DNA from: Siphonodentalium dalli
Taxonomy: Eukaryota; Mollusca; Scaphopoda; Gadilida; Siphonodentaliidae
NCBI GenBank assembly: GCA_032622095.1
Contig: CP136062.1
Coordinates: 9,637,710-9,701,709 of the forward strand
DNA: 64,000 nt
Direction: 5' to 3'
Made by a program: the position numbers and the translations under genes. Of this stretch, positions 37,197 through 47,391 are shown piece by piece. The notes beneath the pieces were generated by a model. That model was not told the DNA's origin. It saw nothing but the letters and a program-made list of their open reading frames with translations, and ran no database searches. Position 1 is the stretch's first letter; every line of letters starts with the position of its first letter.

Positions 37197-37602
37197 AATC
37201 TAAAATTATGACCAGTAGGGTACCGCTTAAAATAAAAAACATTGTACATACTATACAAAGTTGTTTGATTATATACAACTATATGTGTATTTAAGTATCA
37301 TCTCACTCTGGGTCAAATTGTGTCCATGACGGAATCACCAAAAAAGTGCCATCAATATGAGGGTAGGTCCGTACTATTGAAGAACCCTGCTCATTCAGCC
37401 AAGCTGACCTGGAAAAAGTTCCCAATTAGTAAAGTAGATACATTATACTTGCAGAAAAAAGCCGCATTGTCACACACTTATGTGTATATTACTAGTTAAC
37501 TCGGTTTGTTCGCCGTGACGGAATCACACAACGGGCGTGACGGGATCACCGTGCGATTTTTTCACCCACTGACCAACGCGCGAAGCGCGTTCAGTGGGTG
37601 TA
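37146..37602 (+). repeat. subterminal GTGACGGAATCAC repeats and hairpin
   Basis: GTGACGG(A/G)ATCAC at about 37146, 37326 (variant TGACGG), 37516 and 37537 sits within 430 bp of the insert's left end. A strong hairpin follows at 37563-37601, with CACCCACTGA pairing with TCAGTGGGTG around GCGCGAAGCGCG. These may be transposase-binding sites; no equivalent set was seen at the right end. Confidence 0.55.
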
Positions 37603-37833
37603 CTATAATCGTAGGACTTATGCGTTTCTGCTGAATTGAACTAGTGCCTATGCGTTTCTGCTGGGCTGCACTGACGTTTGATCGCAAAATAAAATTATAA
37701 CCATTATCAAAGCACACGTTTGGATAACACCGCCATAAACAGTGACATATTATGATGTTGAGCTCGTATTGTCAATAAAATTAGAGTTATGACTTATAAA
37801 ACTAAGAATTACTGCTAAAGTATTTCTACCAAT

Positions 37834-38212
37834 TACCCTGCTTGACAAAACAAGTGTCCACCTAACCGCGGTGCAGTTAGCGTTGCCACCGTGGCTGAAA
37901 TGCAACTACACCGCGGCTCCACCGGCTAACTACAGTTGGGCCGCGGTGTACTTGCCGTTCGGCCATGGTGTAATTGCCGCGGTGTACGTTCATTAAACTG
38001 AAAAAAGACGATACAAACCAGAAATCTAACCACGGTGTACATGCCGTTCGGCTGCGGTGTAGTTGCCTTTCGGCCGCAGTGTACTTGCTGTTGGGCCACG
38101 GTGTTCTTGCCGTTCGGCCGCGGTGCTCAACTGCAGTTACAAACTCTGACACCGCGGCCGAACGGCAAATACACCGCGGTACCAATGGACACTTGTTTTG
38201 TCCAGCGGGGTA
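37834..38212. mobile_element. MITE with internal CCGCGGTGTA minisatellite
   Basis: TACCCTGCTTGACAAAACAA at the left and its inverted copy at the right match over 27 bp with two mismatches. The interior is a ~22 bp tandem repeat (GCCGTTCGGCCGCGGTGTA) that turns into its own reverse complement near the right end (38150-38180). The GC-rich core contrasts with the AT-rich surroundings. Confidence 0.7.
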
Positions 38213-38639
38213 GGTCACTAGATTCGTGTTGAACTGGAACTTGAGAAATTTTAATTTCAACCAATTGAAATGCCGTTGAAAACTGAAGGGTTAAGCGATT
38301 ATCGCAATAGGATATTGGAACACGTGTGCGTAACGTAACTATCACAAGTATAACGTACTCTGATAAGTTATCGCCAAATTCGTGCTTCAAACAGTTTAAA
38401 CATGTCATCTTCGGCTTTTTTATTTTTATTTTTATGAAAATGAATAATAAATGGTGTGATAAATATGTATATAACGACAAATAGAGTAAAATTAGACATT
38501 TCCCCTTGAAACTTAGGATTGGAAAGCCAGGTACAAAAATTGGTGAAATATGAGTACGAACGTCAAAGTGTTCTCTGTGTATCGTGATAATTGCCAACCA
38601 TGCGAAGCGAAGCCTCCATTGGCGATTATTTTACGCTGG

Positions 38640-39170
38640 ATTTTTATCATCGAAACAAATCAATTTCTTCCACCTAAAAGATAATTACGTGCTTAACCCT
38701 GCCGTTTTCGGAATATATAGGTATACCACGCAGAAACACCTAGTCTCAGCTTAAATTTTTGAAAAATAACAGTTTTATCGACATAAATAGATTTGAATTG
38801 GACAATTCCATGTTAAAATTTATCATCGAAATAAATTCAATTTCTTCCATCTAAAACATAATTACGCGATGGACTCTGTCATTTTAGGAACATATATGTA
38901 TCCCACGCACATGCACCAAGTCTCAGCCTAAAGGTTTGAAAAAAGACAGTTTTATCGACATAAATCGATGTTAATGGTAAATTCCATGTTAAATTTTATC
39001 ATTGAAAAAAAATCATTTCTTCCATCTAAAACATAATTACGTGCTGTACTCTGTCATTTTAGGAATATGTAGGTATCCCACCCACACACTCCAAGTCTCA
39101 GCTTAAAATTTTGAAAAATGACAGTTTTATCGATTTTAATGGCAAATGCGGTGTTAAATAAATTTTAGGG
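38640..39170 (+). repeat. three tandem copies of a ~178 bp unit
   Basis: Each unit has TTTATCATCGAAA, CAATTTCTTCCA(C/T)CTAAAA, TCTCAGC(T/C)TAAA and ACAGTTTTATCGA, at starts near 38640, 38818 and 38996. Identity is roughly 80-85 per cent by eye. No coding potential. Confidence 0.75.
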
Positions 39171-39820
39171 CCCTGCCAATGTTTTCTGAGCTGTTCTAAA
39201 TTGGTCACTAGAGTCCATATTTGACCGGTTACACCTGATAATTATCCGACAGTACAGTCGCGTTACTTTATAGGTCAACATTGGTCATTATCACCGACAA
39301 ATTTATTTCGGTCTATCGCATCAACCCCTATTTTCTCCCGCGTAGCCTGACTAAATGTCAACATTCGTCTTTATCGCTCCACTAATTTGTATCGTTTCAT
39401 CGGTATGAATTCCATATCCAATTATCAACATATAACCAACCCAACCTCTAATCCCGGTCCAATTTATTTATTTCTTTCATCGGTATAGTCACGTTACGTA
39501 ATATTTTATCATGTGATACTTGTACTTATTTGTCTATGGTATTACTATAGTATACCGTATACGTATATCAATTGCTATTCCTTTCTATATAATCCTGGTG
39601 CTATCTATAGAGATAGATAATTTCTGCTGCAGACAATATAAAACTGACGACATTTTGAAATGTAAGCAGGCTTCAAACTCATCTTATCCAAGAAAAACTC
39701 TGGTTACATAAGAAATTTGTGTATAAGGTGTATGCGCATTTGTCGCGTTAAAAACAAAAGGTCCCAAGTCAAGGTCCAAATCCCCAACACACTCATGTGA
39801 GGTTTAACTCCATCCTCATA
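39171..39820. other. no gene recognised
   Basis: AT-rich interior of the inserted transposon. A 63-codon frame at 39520 shows no domain. Confidence 0.5.
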
Positions 39821-40299
39821 CAGTAATGTCCAAAGTAATTGGCCACTTAACCACAGCATAATTATTGGTAATTTGTCAGGATTTTAAATGCTGAAAAAAT
39901 ACCCATAATTCTGCTGTGGTTAAGTGGTCAATTACTTTGGGCATTACTGTAACCAATATAAGGATTTGAGGTGTAATGATAACTCAATCATCATACAGTA
40001 ATGTACAAAGTAATTGACCACTTAACCACAGCATAATAATGGGTAATTTGTCAGGATTTTAAATGCTGAAAAAATACCCATAATTCTGCTGTGGTTAAGT
40101 GGTCAATTACTTTGGGCATTACTGTAACCAATATAAGGATTTGAGGTGTAATGATAACTCAATCCTCGTACAGTAATGTCCAAAGTAATTGACCACTTAA
40201 CCACAGCATTATTATTGGTAATTTTTCAGGATTTTAAATCCTGAAAAATTACCAATAATTCTGATGTGGTTAAGTGGTCAATTACTTTGGGCATTACTG
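39821..40299 (+). repeat. three CAGTAATG hairpin MITEs in a 175 bp tandem array
   Basis: Hairpins at 39821-39949, 39996-40124 and 40171-40299 each start CAGTAATGT and end CATTACTG beside TA. They are separated by an almost identical 46 bp linker, so a unit of MITE plus linker was duplicated in tandem. The arm sequence TTAACCACAGCA(T/G)AAT matches the MITE at 7177-7389. Confidence 0.85.
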
Positions 40300-40659
40300 T
40301 AACCAATATAAGGATGTGAGGTTTAATTAGAACTTCATCCACATAACTAATAAATATGTGTGAAAATTAAACCAAAAAAAATTAATTCCATGATGGCGTC
40401 CAATATGGACTGCCTAATTCTGCTCCAAAACATGTATATTGAATATATGGTTGTTTATTGGGGAAAACCGATTATTTCAATAATATTTTCATTAACTGGG
40501 ATCCAAAACCCGACTTACAAGAGCGCGCTTCATGCGCGACTGTATCTTAAGCATATGTGCATATTTAATGAGCCAACAATTGGAATCCCAATAGAGAAGA
40601 TTGGCACGTCGCCCTTGCGCATAGACATCATTGATGATCTCTATGGGAATCAAAATTGA

Positions 40660-41110
40660 CATTTAATAGACAATTTTGATTAACCGCAATAACTTAAGGA
40701 ATCTCTAATTGCGCTTAAGCCCAATGAGAATGCAATAAGACATTCCTTATTATGCTTAACCGCAATTACTTCCCATTCCACTTAAACACAATTAATATAT
40801 CTCTCATTAGATCACCCTTCTGCAAATAGTAGAATAATCCTATATTTGTTCCACCCATTGTGCCATGGAGAATGGAGATGGACTACACCATCTGTATTAT
40901 AAGGAGTTTATGTACTATATATAATATATTATTCTTTAATAAGATATTCATTATTAGGCTTTATCAGCGAAATTTGAATATTCTTCATTGCGCTTAAGCG
41001 CAATTAAATATTCCCTTATTGCGCTTAAGCACAATAGAGATTCCCTTATTGAGCTTATAAGCGCAATAAGGAATATCCCTTATTGTGCTTAAGCACAATT
41101 ACATTGTAGC
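40660..41110. repeat. second CTTAAG palindrome cluster
   Basis: Several palindromes centred on CTTAAG or its variants occur here, typically ATTGCGCTTAAGCGCAAT (about 40715, 40990, 41030, 41085), with spacers such as ATTCCCTTATT. The arrangement recalls the foldback element at 4527-6039, but the palindrome arms are different (GCG instead of TTTTA). Confidence 0.65.
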
Positions 41111-41175
41111 TCTTCTTTCTCTTAATTAAAAAAAAACAGTTATAATTGTATTGTAACTATTGGTTTGTCCTTTAA

Positions 41176-41642
41176 AGGTACTCAATCCGAAAAGAGGGTC
41201 CCCATCTCAACAGATTCCAACAACAATCCGATCAGAGGGTCCTATATTACTATTTCTTTGGCTTTGGGGGTAAAAAATATTTGATTCGAGTCGAGGAAAC
41301 CATCAAACAAAGCTCAGAGTTATTAGATATTGATTTTTGAAATTTGTTAATTGCTCGAGATGAGTACTAATAACTGCCGTCAATTTGGTTACCTGCTCGA
41401 GATTTTACGCCAAAACTCTATTCAAACAGACAAGGATGGATAACTCTATAACCAGGGTACGCAATTTTGAATGTCTTCTGGGCCAGAAAGAATTCCCGAT
41501 AATGAAAAATAATAGATTTCTAAAATCGATATCTAACAAATCTGAGCTTTGATGGGTGACTTCCTCGACTCGAATCAAATATTTTTGACCCCCGAAGCCA
41601 TTGAAATAGTAATTGAGATGAGTTTTATCGGATTGAGTACCT
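41176..41642. mobile_element. TTAA-flanked foldback MITE (Kolobok-like)
   Basis: The left end AGGTACTCAATCCGA and right end TCGGATTGAGTACCT are inverted. TTAA lies at 41172-41175 and 41643-41646. The arms match again further in (TATTTGATTCGAGTCGAGGA) over about 100 bp. TTAA targets with AGG-starting ends are seen in Kolobok-type elements. Confidence 0.65.
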
Positions 41643-41646
41643 TTAA

Positions 41647-42583
41647 TATTTCCATACATCATGCCCACATATATTATAAAAGAATAGTACTATTATTATG
41701 CTCGTAGTAGTTAATACCACCTTACCGTCAATATTCTAGCATGGTTAATTTCAAAATCACAACGTTAATTGTTATTACTATTTGTGTGTACTGTATATGT
41801 ACATCAGTCACCAATTGAGAAACTTAAGCACAGTCTGGTTGAATATCTACCATATATGGTGGATTATTCTCACATCCAAGCTGTTGGTGTCATTCGTGTT
41901 ATTTTGCATGCGAAGTGGTAGACCCCCCCCCCCAATAGCTTATCAATACCACTCAGGACGGTGGGTGTTTTTCCTCAATTAATTGAATTTCTTGTTTAGG
42001 TATGGTTTTTTGTGTAACAAATGCGGACATTGTCATAAAAGCATAAAACTTGGCACATTTGTATATTAGGTCCCACGTATTATTTTCAGATATGGGGGCA
42101 ATCACGAAAATACTTTCCATGGCAACGGTTGCTATGCGACTGTTTTTACCTTAGAAACGGGTTGTTGGTAGGGGTTAAACCGTCATTTTACTAAAATATA
42201 TGTGCAAAAAGGGGATACTATGGTAATTGAGGCAGATTGTGATATGGGAAATGTGACAAAAATAACATTTCCACACATGCCCCACTATTAAACTAGAATG
42301 ACCATTGAGCTGCTTGAAAATGATATTTTGGTTTATTTGACCTTATTTGGCAAAACATGAAAATATGCGTTGAACTTGACTGCGCATGCGCGCATCATTG
42401 ATCCCCAGTCGCACAATATCTGGTGTTTAAGAGATTGTATAGTGAGGGCAATGACCATCCCAAAATATATTCATTGGATAGTAATAATGAAATACAGAAG
42501 AAGCAACAACATTCCCCGATGACATGACAATGATGCAAATACCCATTATCGGTATCCATGGCCGCCTTTTCGTGGAATTCATG
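41647..42583. other. right part of the inserted transposon
   Basis: No coding frame. A poly-C stretch (41924-41933) interrupts otherwise AT-rich sequence. The ATG at 42558 lies in transposon DNA 30 bp before the gag frame resumes and is fortuitously in frame with it. Confidence 0.5.
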
Positions 42584-45236
42584 CGATGACGAACTAGAGA
42601 ATGTGATTGTTGAAGGCGATGACTATCTGAATGACATTAATAAGAGACTCTTAGAAGCTGAATTAGCAATAAGCGCACTTTCTTTGAAGAGCAGGGATTC
42701 ATCCGAACACCAACGTGAGGCATCAGGAAAGAAGAATGAAGCCTGTGCTATGGTTGCGCTCCCAAAAATATCTATACCAACATTCAGTGGAGAAATTATG
42801 GAGTGGCCAACGTTCTGGGGAATGTTCTCGTGTGCGATACATGACGCCCAGCATGTAGGCAAAATTCAAAAATTTACATATTTAAAAAGTTTCCTGGTTG
42901 GTGAGGCTAAAATAGCGATTGATGGGTTACCCATAACAGATTCAAATTATGAGAAGGCGGTCAAACTGCTCCAAGTGAGATATGGACAAACACACAAGAT
43001 TGTACAAGCACACATCAAGTTCCTGATAAATTTGGACAAACCGAAGGCAGAAGACTTGCATTCTCTGAGGAAGTTTTCAGACGCTATCGAAAGTAGAGTA
43101 CGCACCTTAGAATCTCTAGGGAAATCGCCTGAATCTTACAAAACGATATTAGAGCCAATTCTGTGGGAGAAATTGCCTTCAAGCCTACTGAAAAATATAG
43201 CCAGAGGGCATGGGAACAAGGAATGGGAACTTGATGATTTACGGGAAGCATTGATTGAGGAAATAAATATACTGGACTCCTGTGTTTCGCTATCAAGGTC
43301 ATCATGTGAGGACTCATTTGATGGTACGATCACATCACTTCACACCTCTGTTAAATCCACGAGTGCAGTTCATCCATCATCACCTGCAACGGCAACAATG
43401 CGTGGCTGTATTTACTGCGCTGGACAACATTTCCCATCAGACTGCTCGAAATATAAAACCAGGGTATCTAGACTTGACTATGTAAATAAATCAAATCTAT
43501 GTTTCAACTGCCTTGGCAGCAATCACAGAGTTACACAGTGCAGGTTAGCAAGACGCTGCCTATTTTGCAAGCGTAAACACCACACAAGTTTATGTGAAGC
43601 ACATGCACAGACACCTGATGGTTTTGACAGTCAGTCATTCCTTCCGCAGCACAATTATGAACTTCAGAATACAGCAGCAAAATTGGATAGCAACAAGAGT
43701 AACATTGCTACACAGAATGATGTTGTTGTAACAACAGTTTCAAGTAACGAGACAATACCACAGATCAGCCCATATGTGTTGTTAAAAACAGCAGTTGCTG
43801 ATGCGATCAGTGACAAACAGGACATTAAAGTGAATATCCATATTTTGTTCGACGACGGATCACACCGGTCATTTGTATCTCAAGCTCTGGTGTCCGAGCT
43901 CAACCTCCAAACAGTTAAGTGTGAGAGATTGGATGTATCTACATTTGGGGCTCACGACTCGAAGGTGCGAGAATTGGATCTGGTTCGAATTAATGTGATA
44001 TGTCAAGATGGATCAGTGGTTCCTGTCGAAGCTCTTGTCGTTCCCACAATCACAAAACCACTAAAAATCCAATCAACGCGAGTAACTGCACCTGAATTAA
44101 AGTCATTGAATCTTGCCCATCCGCTAAATTACCCATGTGATAATTTTGAAGTGTCGCTGTTAATAGGATGCGATAGTTACTATGCATTTGTGAATGGCGA
44201 GATTGTCACATCAAAATCTGGGACAGTTGCAGTGAGTTCTAGGCTTGGATATTTATTGTGTGGTACATCGACCAACAATCATGATTCCGATTTGTCAATG
44301 CTTCATGTTTTGACAGAACGTGACGATGTGGAGCTCAAACGGTTTTGGTCCTTGGAAACAATCGGGATCGATTCAAAGCAAAGTGAGGACACTGATAATT
44401 TTGTCGCTTCTTATTGTGAACAGTCTATCGAGTTCAAGGATGGCAGATATGAAGCAAAACTTCCATGGCGGGACAATCACGAAGAACTGCCATCGAATAT
44501 TGAAATTGTGAGTAATCGGACTCGTGCAAACATTCGGCGTCTGGCGAAAAAACCTGTATTATTCAAGAAATATGCTGACATAATTGAAACTCAACTCAAA
44601 CACGATTTCATTGAAGCGCGTGGCATGATGAAAGATGCCAACTTCAACCTTCGCAGCTGGTCTTCTAACTGTGTGGAATTACGAGCTGTGGCAGCTGACG
44701 ATGGTGTTATTGAGCAAACCGAGTGTGTGAAGGTTCTGGGCGTTGAGTGGAACACTGTTGCAGATTCTTTGGGATTTGACATCAAATATGTGCTACCAAA
44801 TGACAAATCAGTGATAACAAAGCGAATCATTCTACAGGAAGTGTCTCGTGTGTTCGATCCACTTGGAATCCTGTGCCCAGTAGCCCAGTGCCCAGTAGCA
44901 ACAATAAATAACCGACCATTGACATATATTTCAGACGACATTCGTGACAATGAGCCCTTGACACCATCCCAATTGTTAAATGGACATACATATGTATCTA
45001 CACTACCACACCCATCTGTTGTCGACGGCCAGTTAAATGATCCCGAGTTCTCTCTGAACGCCAGTGATCTGAAACGACGAGTTAATATCCGCGCGACACT
45101 TGTTGACCAATTTAGAAAGAAGTGGATGCATGAGTATTTGACAGGACTACGGGAGTTTCATAGATTCAACGGTGATAACAGAGAATGCGTGAAATTGGGA
45201 TCTATATATAGTACAAATTCAAGAGGACAATGTTAA
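42558..45236 (+). pseudogene. BEL/Pao gag-pol remainder, internally deleted
   Basis: The 892-codon frame starts in inserted DNA; true retrotransposon sequence begins at 42588. Residues ~65-240 are the DUF1759-type Gag domain (LPKISIPTFSGE, WPTFWGMF). Three zinc knuckles follow: C284-x2-C-x4-H-x4-C, a second at C315 and a third, shorter one at C334. The aspartic protease has DDGS at 432-435 and the typical LIGCDSYYAFVNG and RLGYLLCGT. The RT N-terminus is present (LPWRDNHEELPSN), but the segment carrying the catalytic aspartates is missing: about residue 692 jumps to the post-catalytic NFNLRSWSSNC. At CPVAQCPVAT a second jump removes RNase H and the integrase core and enters the integrase C-terminal region (NNRPLTYI). 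Both polymerase and integrase are therefore non-functional. A frameshift near 45200 ends the frame. Confidence 0.9.
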
Positions 45237-45570
45237 ACGGTTGAAATGGCGATTGGGAATTGTTCTAGAATTACATCGTGGTAGGGATGGCTATATACGC
45301 TCTGTGACATTAAAAACTTCAACTGGTGTGACGAATCGCCCTCTTTCACGACTGTACCCACTCGAAGTGTTTGCCAGTATCGCAGACATAGCTCCAAACA
45401 CCCACGATAAATCATCTGATATTCACGCAGACACGGACTTGGTTTCGTTTCCATCTACCAGTGACCAGTCGTTAAATGCGCACAAGAACAGACCAAAACG
45501 ACGTGCAGCAATTAAAGCACTTGACAGAATGAACACTTGGTTACGCGATGACAGCGAAGAGTCTGACTGA
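45203..45570 (+). pseudogene. BEL/Pao integrase C-terminal domain, shifted frame
   Basis: Continues the pol polyprotein in another phase. It encodes the C-terminal DUF5641-type segment (KWRLGIVLELHRGRDG, SVTLKTSTG, RPLSRLYPLE) that follows the integrase core in BEL/Pao elements, and a basic tail (RPKRRAAIKALDRMN). In family members this part is joined directly to the preceding frame; here a small indel near 45200 separates them. The stop is at 45568, 35 bp before the 3' LTR. Confidence 0.8.
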
Positions 45571-45604
45571 ACATTAATTATGCCATATCTTGTTTGCGCT
45601 GGAG

Positions 45605-45800
45605 TGTTAGGAACTATTATTGTACATCGCTCAAATAGAGGCGTTGTTGTGAGAAACCAGGAACTATTATCGCGACCAACATTATTATTTGTACATCGCT
45701 CAATATAGGCATTGTTGTGGGGAAACCACCTTTTTTAGTTCGATTAAATTCTCCGAAATTAACAGATCACAAATCGATTTATTGTAACTAATCCTCTACA
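45605..45800 (+). repeat. 3' LTR of the BEL/Pao element
   Basis: 196 bp, identical to the 5' LTR except for one extra G in GTGGGGAAACC. Only a weak purine stretch (CTGGAG) precedes it as a polypurine tract. CACAT follows. Confidence 0.92.
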
Positions 45801-45805
45801 CACAT

Positions 45806-46658
45806 GTCACTATCACACATGAGGGTTGATACGGCGACGAGCTCATGCACCTCGTATGGTTTCTTTATGTTGGCACCGGTATAATAAAAAGTGAATCAAA
45901 ATCACACCATTGTCTTTTTGACGTGTTGTTACAACGTTTGTCTCGCGCGCGCACACCACCGTTTCAAAACTGAACATATGACATATCACCTTTATCGCTC
46001 ACTCAAATGTTAGAAACGTGACAAGGTGACAACAACTCATGCTTGATCCTGTCAAAGATTTTTAAATTGCTTACAGTAGGAAAGATATTGTTCATCAGCT
46101 AAACATATCGTTCGACGTGTGTGAAACCATGATCGGATTTTACTGTGATATTGGATAATTGTATCGGCTATAAAAGGTAAGCTTCAATTTATTCGCGATA
46201 CTACTGAAAATCCTTCAATTCAATTCAATTTATTGAACATACATTATAAAATTGAGCAAAAATAACAAAAGAACATGAATGAGTATACACAATCTGAAAT
46301 ATGAGCTGAAATAATTTTAAAATATAACAGGAATAATTTTTTTATGTTTATCTTGATGTTGTATAATTTTATACTTGTATTGGAGAAAGGTGATGTTCTG
46401 AAGCTTAAATCTTATCCTCAATACATGTGGTTTAGTTTGAGCATTTGTAGTAATTTTAGGAATGGGTTTTATCCACTACAATGAATATTATAGAACAATC
46501 TTTATGTACTCACACAAATACATTATCAGGAACATGTGTACATCATTTAAAACGTATCATCATCAATCAGTGTTTATAGAGTTTCAGTTCAACTGTTCTT
46601 TGTCGTGGTTCGAGTGTATCTGTCATCACCATCGGGATTCTCCGTGATGTTCCCGGAA
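45806..46658. other. no gene recognised
   Basis: Unique AT-rich sequence between two retrotransposons. TTCAATTCAATTCAATTTATT at 46216 is a short direct repeat of the kind found at retroposon tails. No gene could be supported. Confidence 0.5.
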
Positions 46659-46950
46659 TGAGTTCTTTTGTTAACAAAGGATGTAATTAACATAAGACTC
46701 AGGCAGTTCCTTTTGTTAGCCTTTTGTTTCCGATTACTTCTCTATTTCATATGCTTGCCACCTCGCTTATCTCTTTCATGAGCCTTAATCGCTTTTCATT
46801 GTTCACTACACGCCTTCTCGTGTTTACCTGTCAACTCACGTGCGTTCTTCTTGTTTACCTGGTTTCTCATTGGTTAAAAATTTAGACACACCTTTTTCGT
46901 ATTTGCTTGCTGTAATTCTTCACTTTTGAATCGTCTCTTGATCAGAACAC
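46659..46950 (+). repeat. split direct repeat A1
   Basis: 292 bp starting TGAGTTCTTTTGTTAACAAA and ending CTTGATCAGAACAC. It is the upstream partner of A2 at 52430-52721. Confidence 0.9.
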
Positions 46951-47343
46951 AAATTAAATTTTTATGCAGATTGGTTAAGGCGCTTGGAATTGGGAATTAA
47001 CACTTGGGCAGATGATCCTTCTCAAATAGAGACACCTATTTTGGCTCGATTTGTGAAGAGTAATTACAATGTCAAATTTGGTGGTAGGAATCAAACATCA
47101 AAGCTTGATGCAAGCCCGTTACATGGAAATTCAACCGAAAGTAAGGCTTCAATTGAGTACACATGGTTTTGTTCTAGTTTTCAACGAAATAGATGTAAAC
47201 TAAACGCTCCGCACAAGGCCACGGTCCAGGGACGTGAACGTTTAGTTGAACATGTGTGTGCCACTTGTTGGCGAGAGAAAAGTGAGAAATTGGGTCACCC
47301 AGAATGCTCTTCAGCCTGCCCCTATGCTGTTCAACAAAAATGA
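46942..47343 (+). pseudogene. Gag-like ORF of the DIRS element
   Basis: The open frame runs from the stop at 46939 to a TGA at 47341, with no in-frame ATG; TTTTTATGCAG at 46958-46968 could be a splice acceptor that supplies the start from elsewhere. The later part carries a Cys/His cluster (FCSSFQRNRCKL, H, then VCATCWR and HPECSSAC) like the zinc-binding region of DIRS Gag proteins. The next frame (RT-RNase H) is in the same phase 48 bases further, so one TGA codon separates them. That stop could be a nonsense mutation or a programmed boundary. A role in nucleic acid binding is inferred from the family. Confidence 0.6.
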
Positions 47344-47391
47344 CTAACCGACAACATTGGAAAATTAAAATCATTTTCCAATCTCGATCCT

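Larger units (their letters stand above)
37134..42583. mobile_element. 5450 bp DNA transposon inside BEL gag
   Basis: The ends CATGAATTCCA and TGGAATTCATG are perfect 11 bp inverted repeats, bordered by CGAT (37130-37133 and 42584-42587). The retrotransposon frame is continuous once the insert and one CGAT are removed, which proves the boundaries. A 4 bp TSD occurs in several DNA superfamilies (Sola, Ginger, Chapaev, some Academ), and these ends match none that I know. Near the left end GTGACGG(A/G)ATCAC recurs four times (37146-37560), each copy nearly palindromic. No transposase frame is visible, so it is non-autonomous. It carries its own nested repeats (37834-38212, 38640-39170, 39821-40299, 40660-41110, 41176-41642). 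Confidence 0.85.
36724..45800 (+). mobile_element. BEL/Pao LTR retrotransposon, defective, with nested insert
   Basis: Two LTRs (36724-36918 and 45605-45800) differ by a single inserted G, start TG and end CA. They are bordered by CACAT on both sides (36719-36723 and 45801-45805), a 5 bp TSD as usual for BEL/Pao. The internal region encodes Gag with zinc knuckles and a DDGS protease, then only fragments of RT and of the integrase C-terminal part. A 5450 bp transposon splits gag. Without that insert the element is about 3.6 kb, well below the 6-8 kb of complete BEL elements. The near-identical LTRs date the insertion as recent even though the coding part is defective. Confidence 0.92.
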
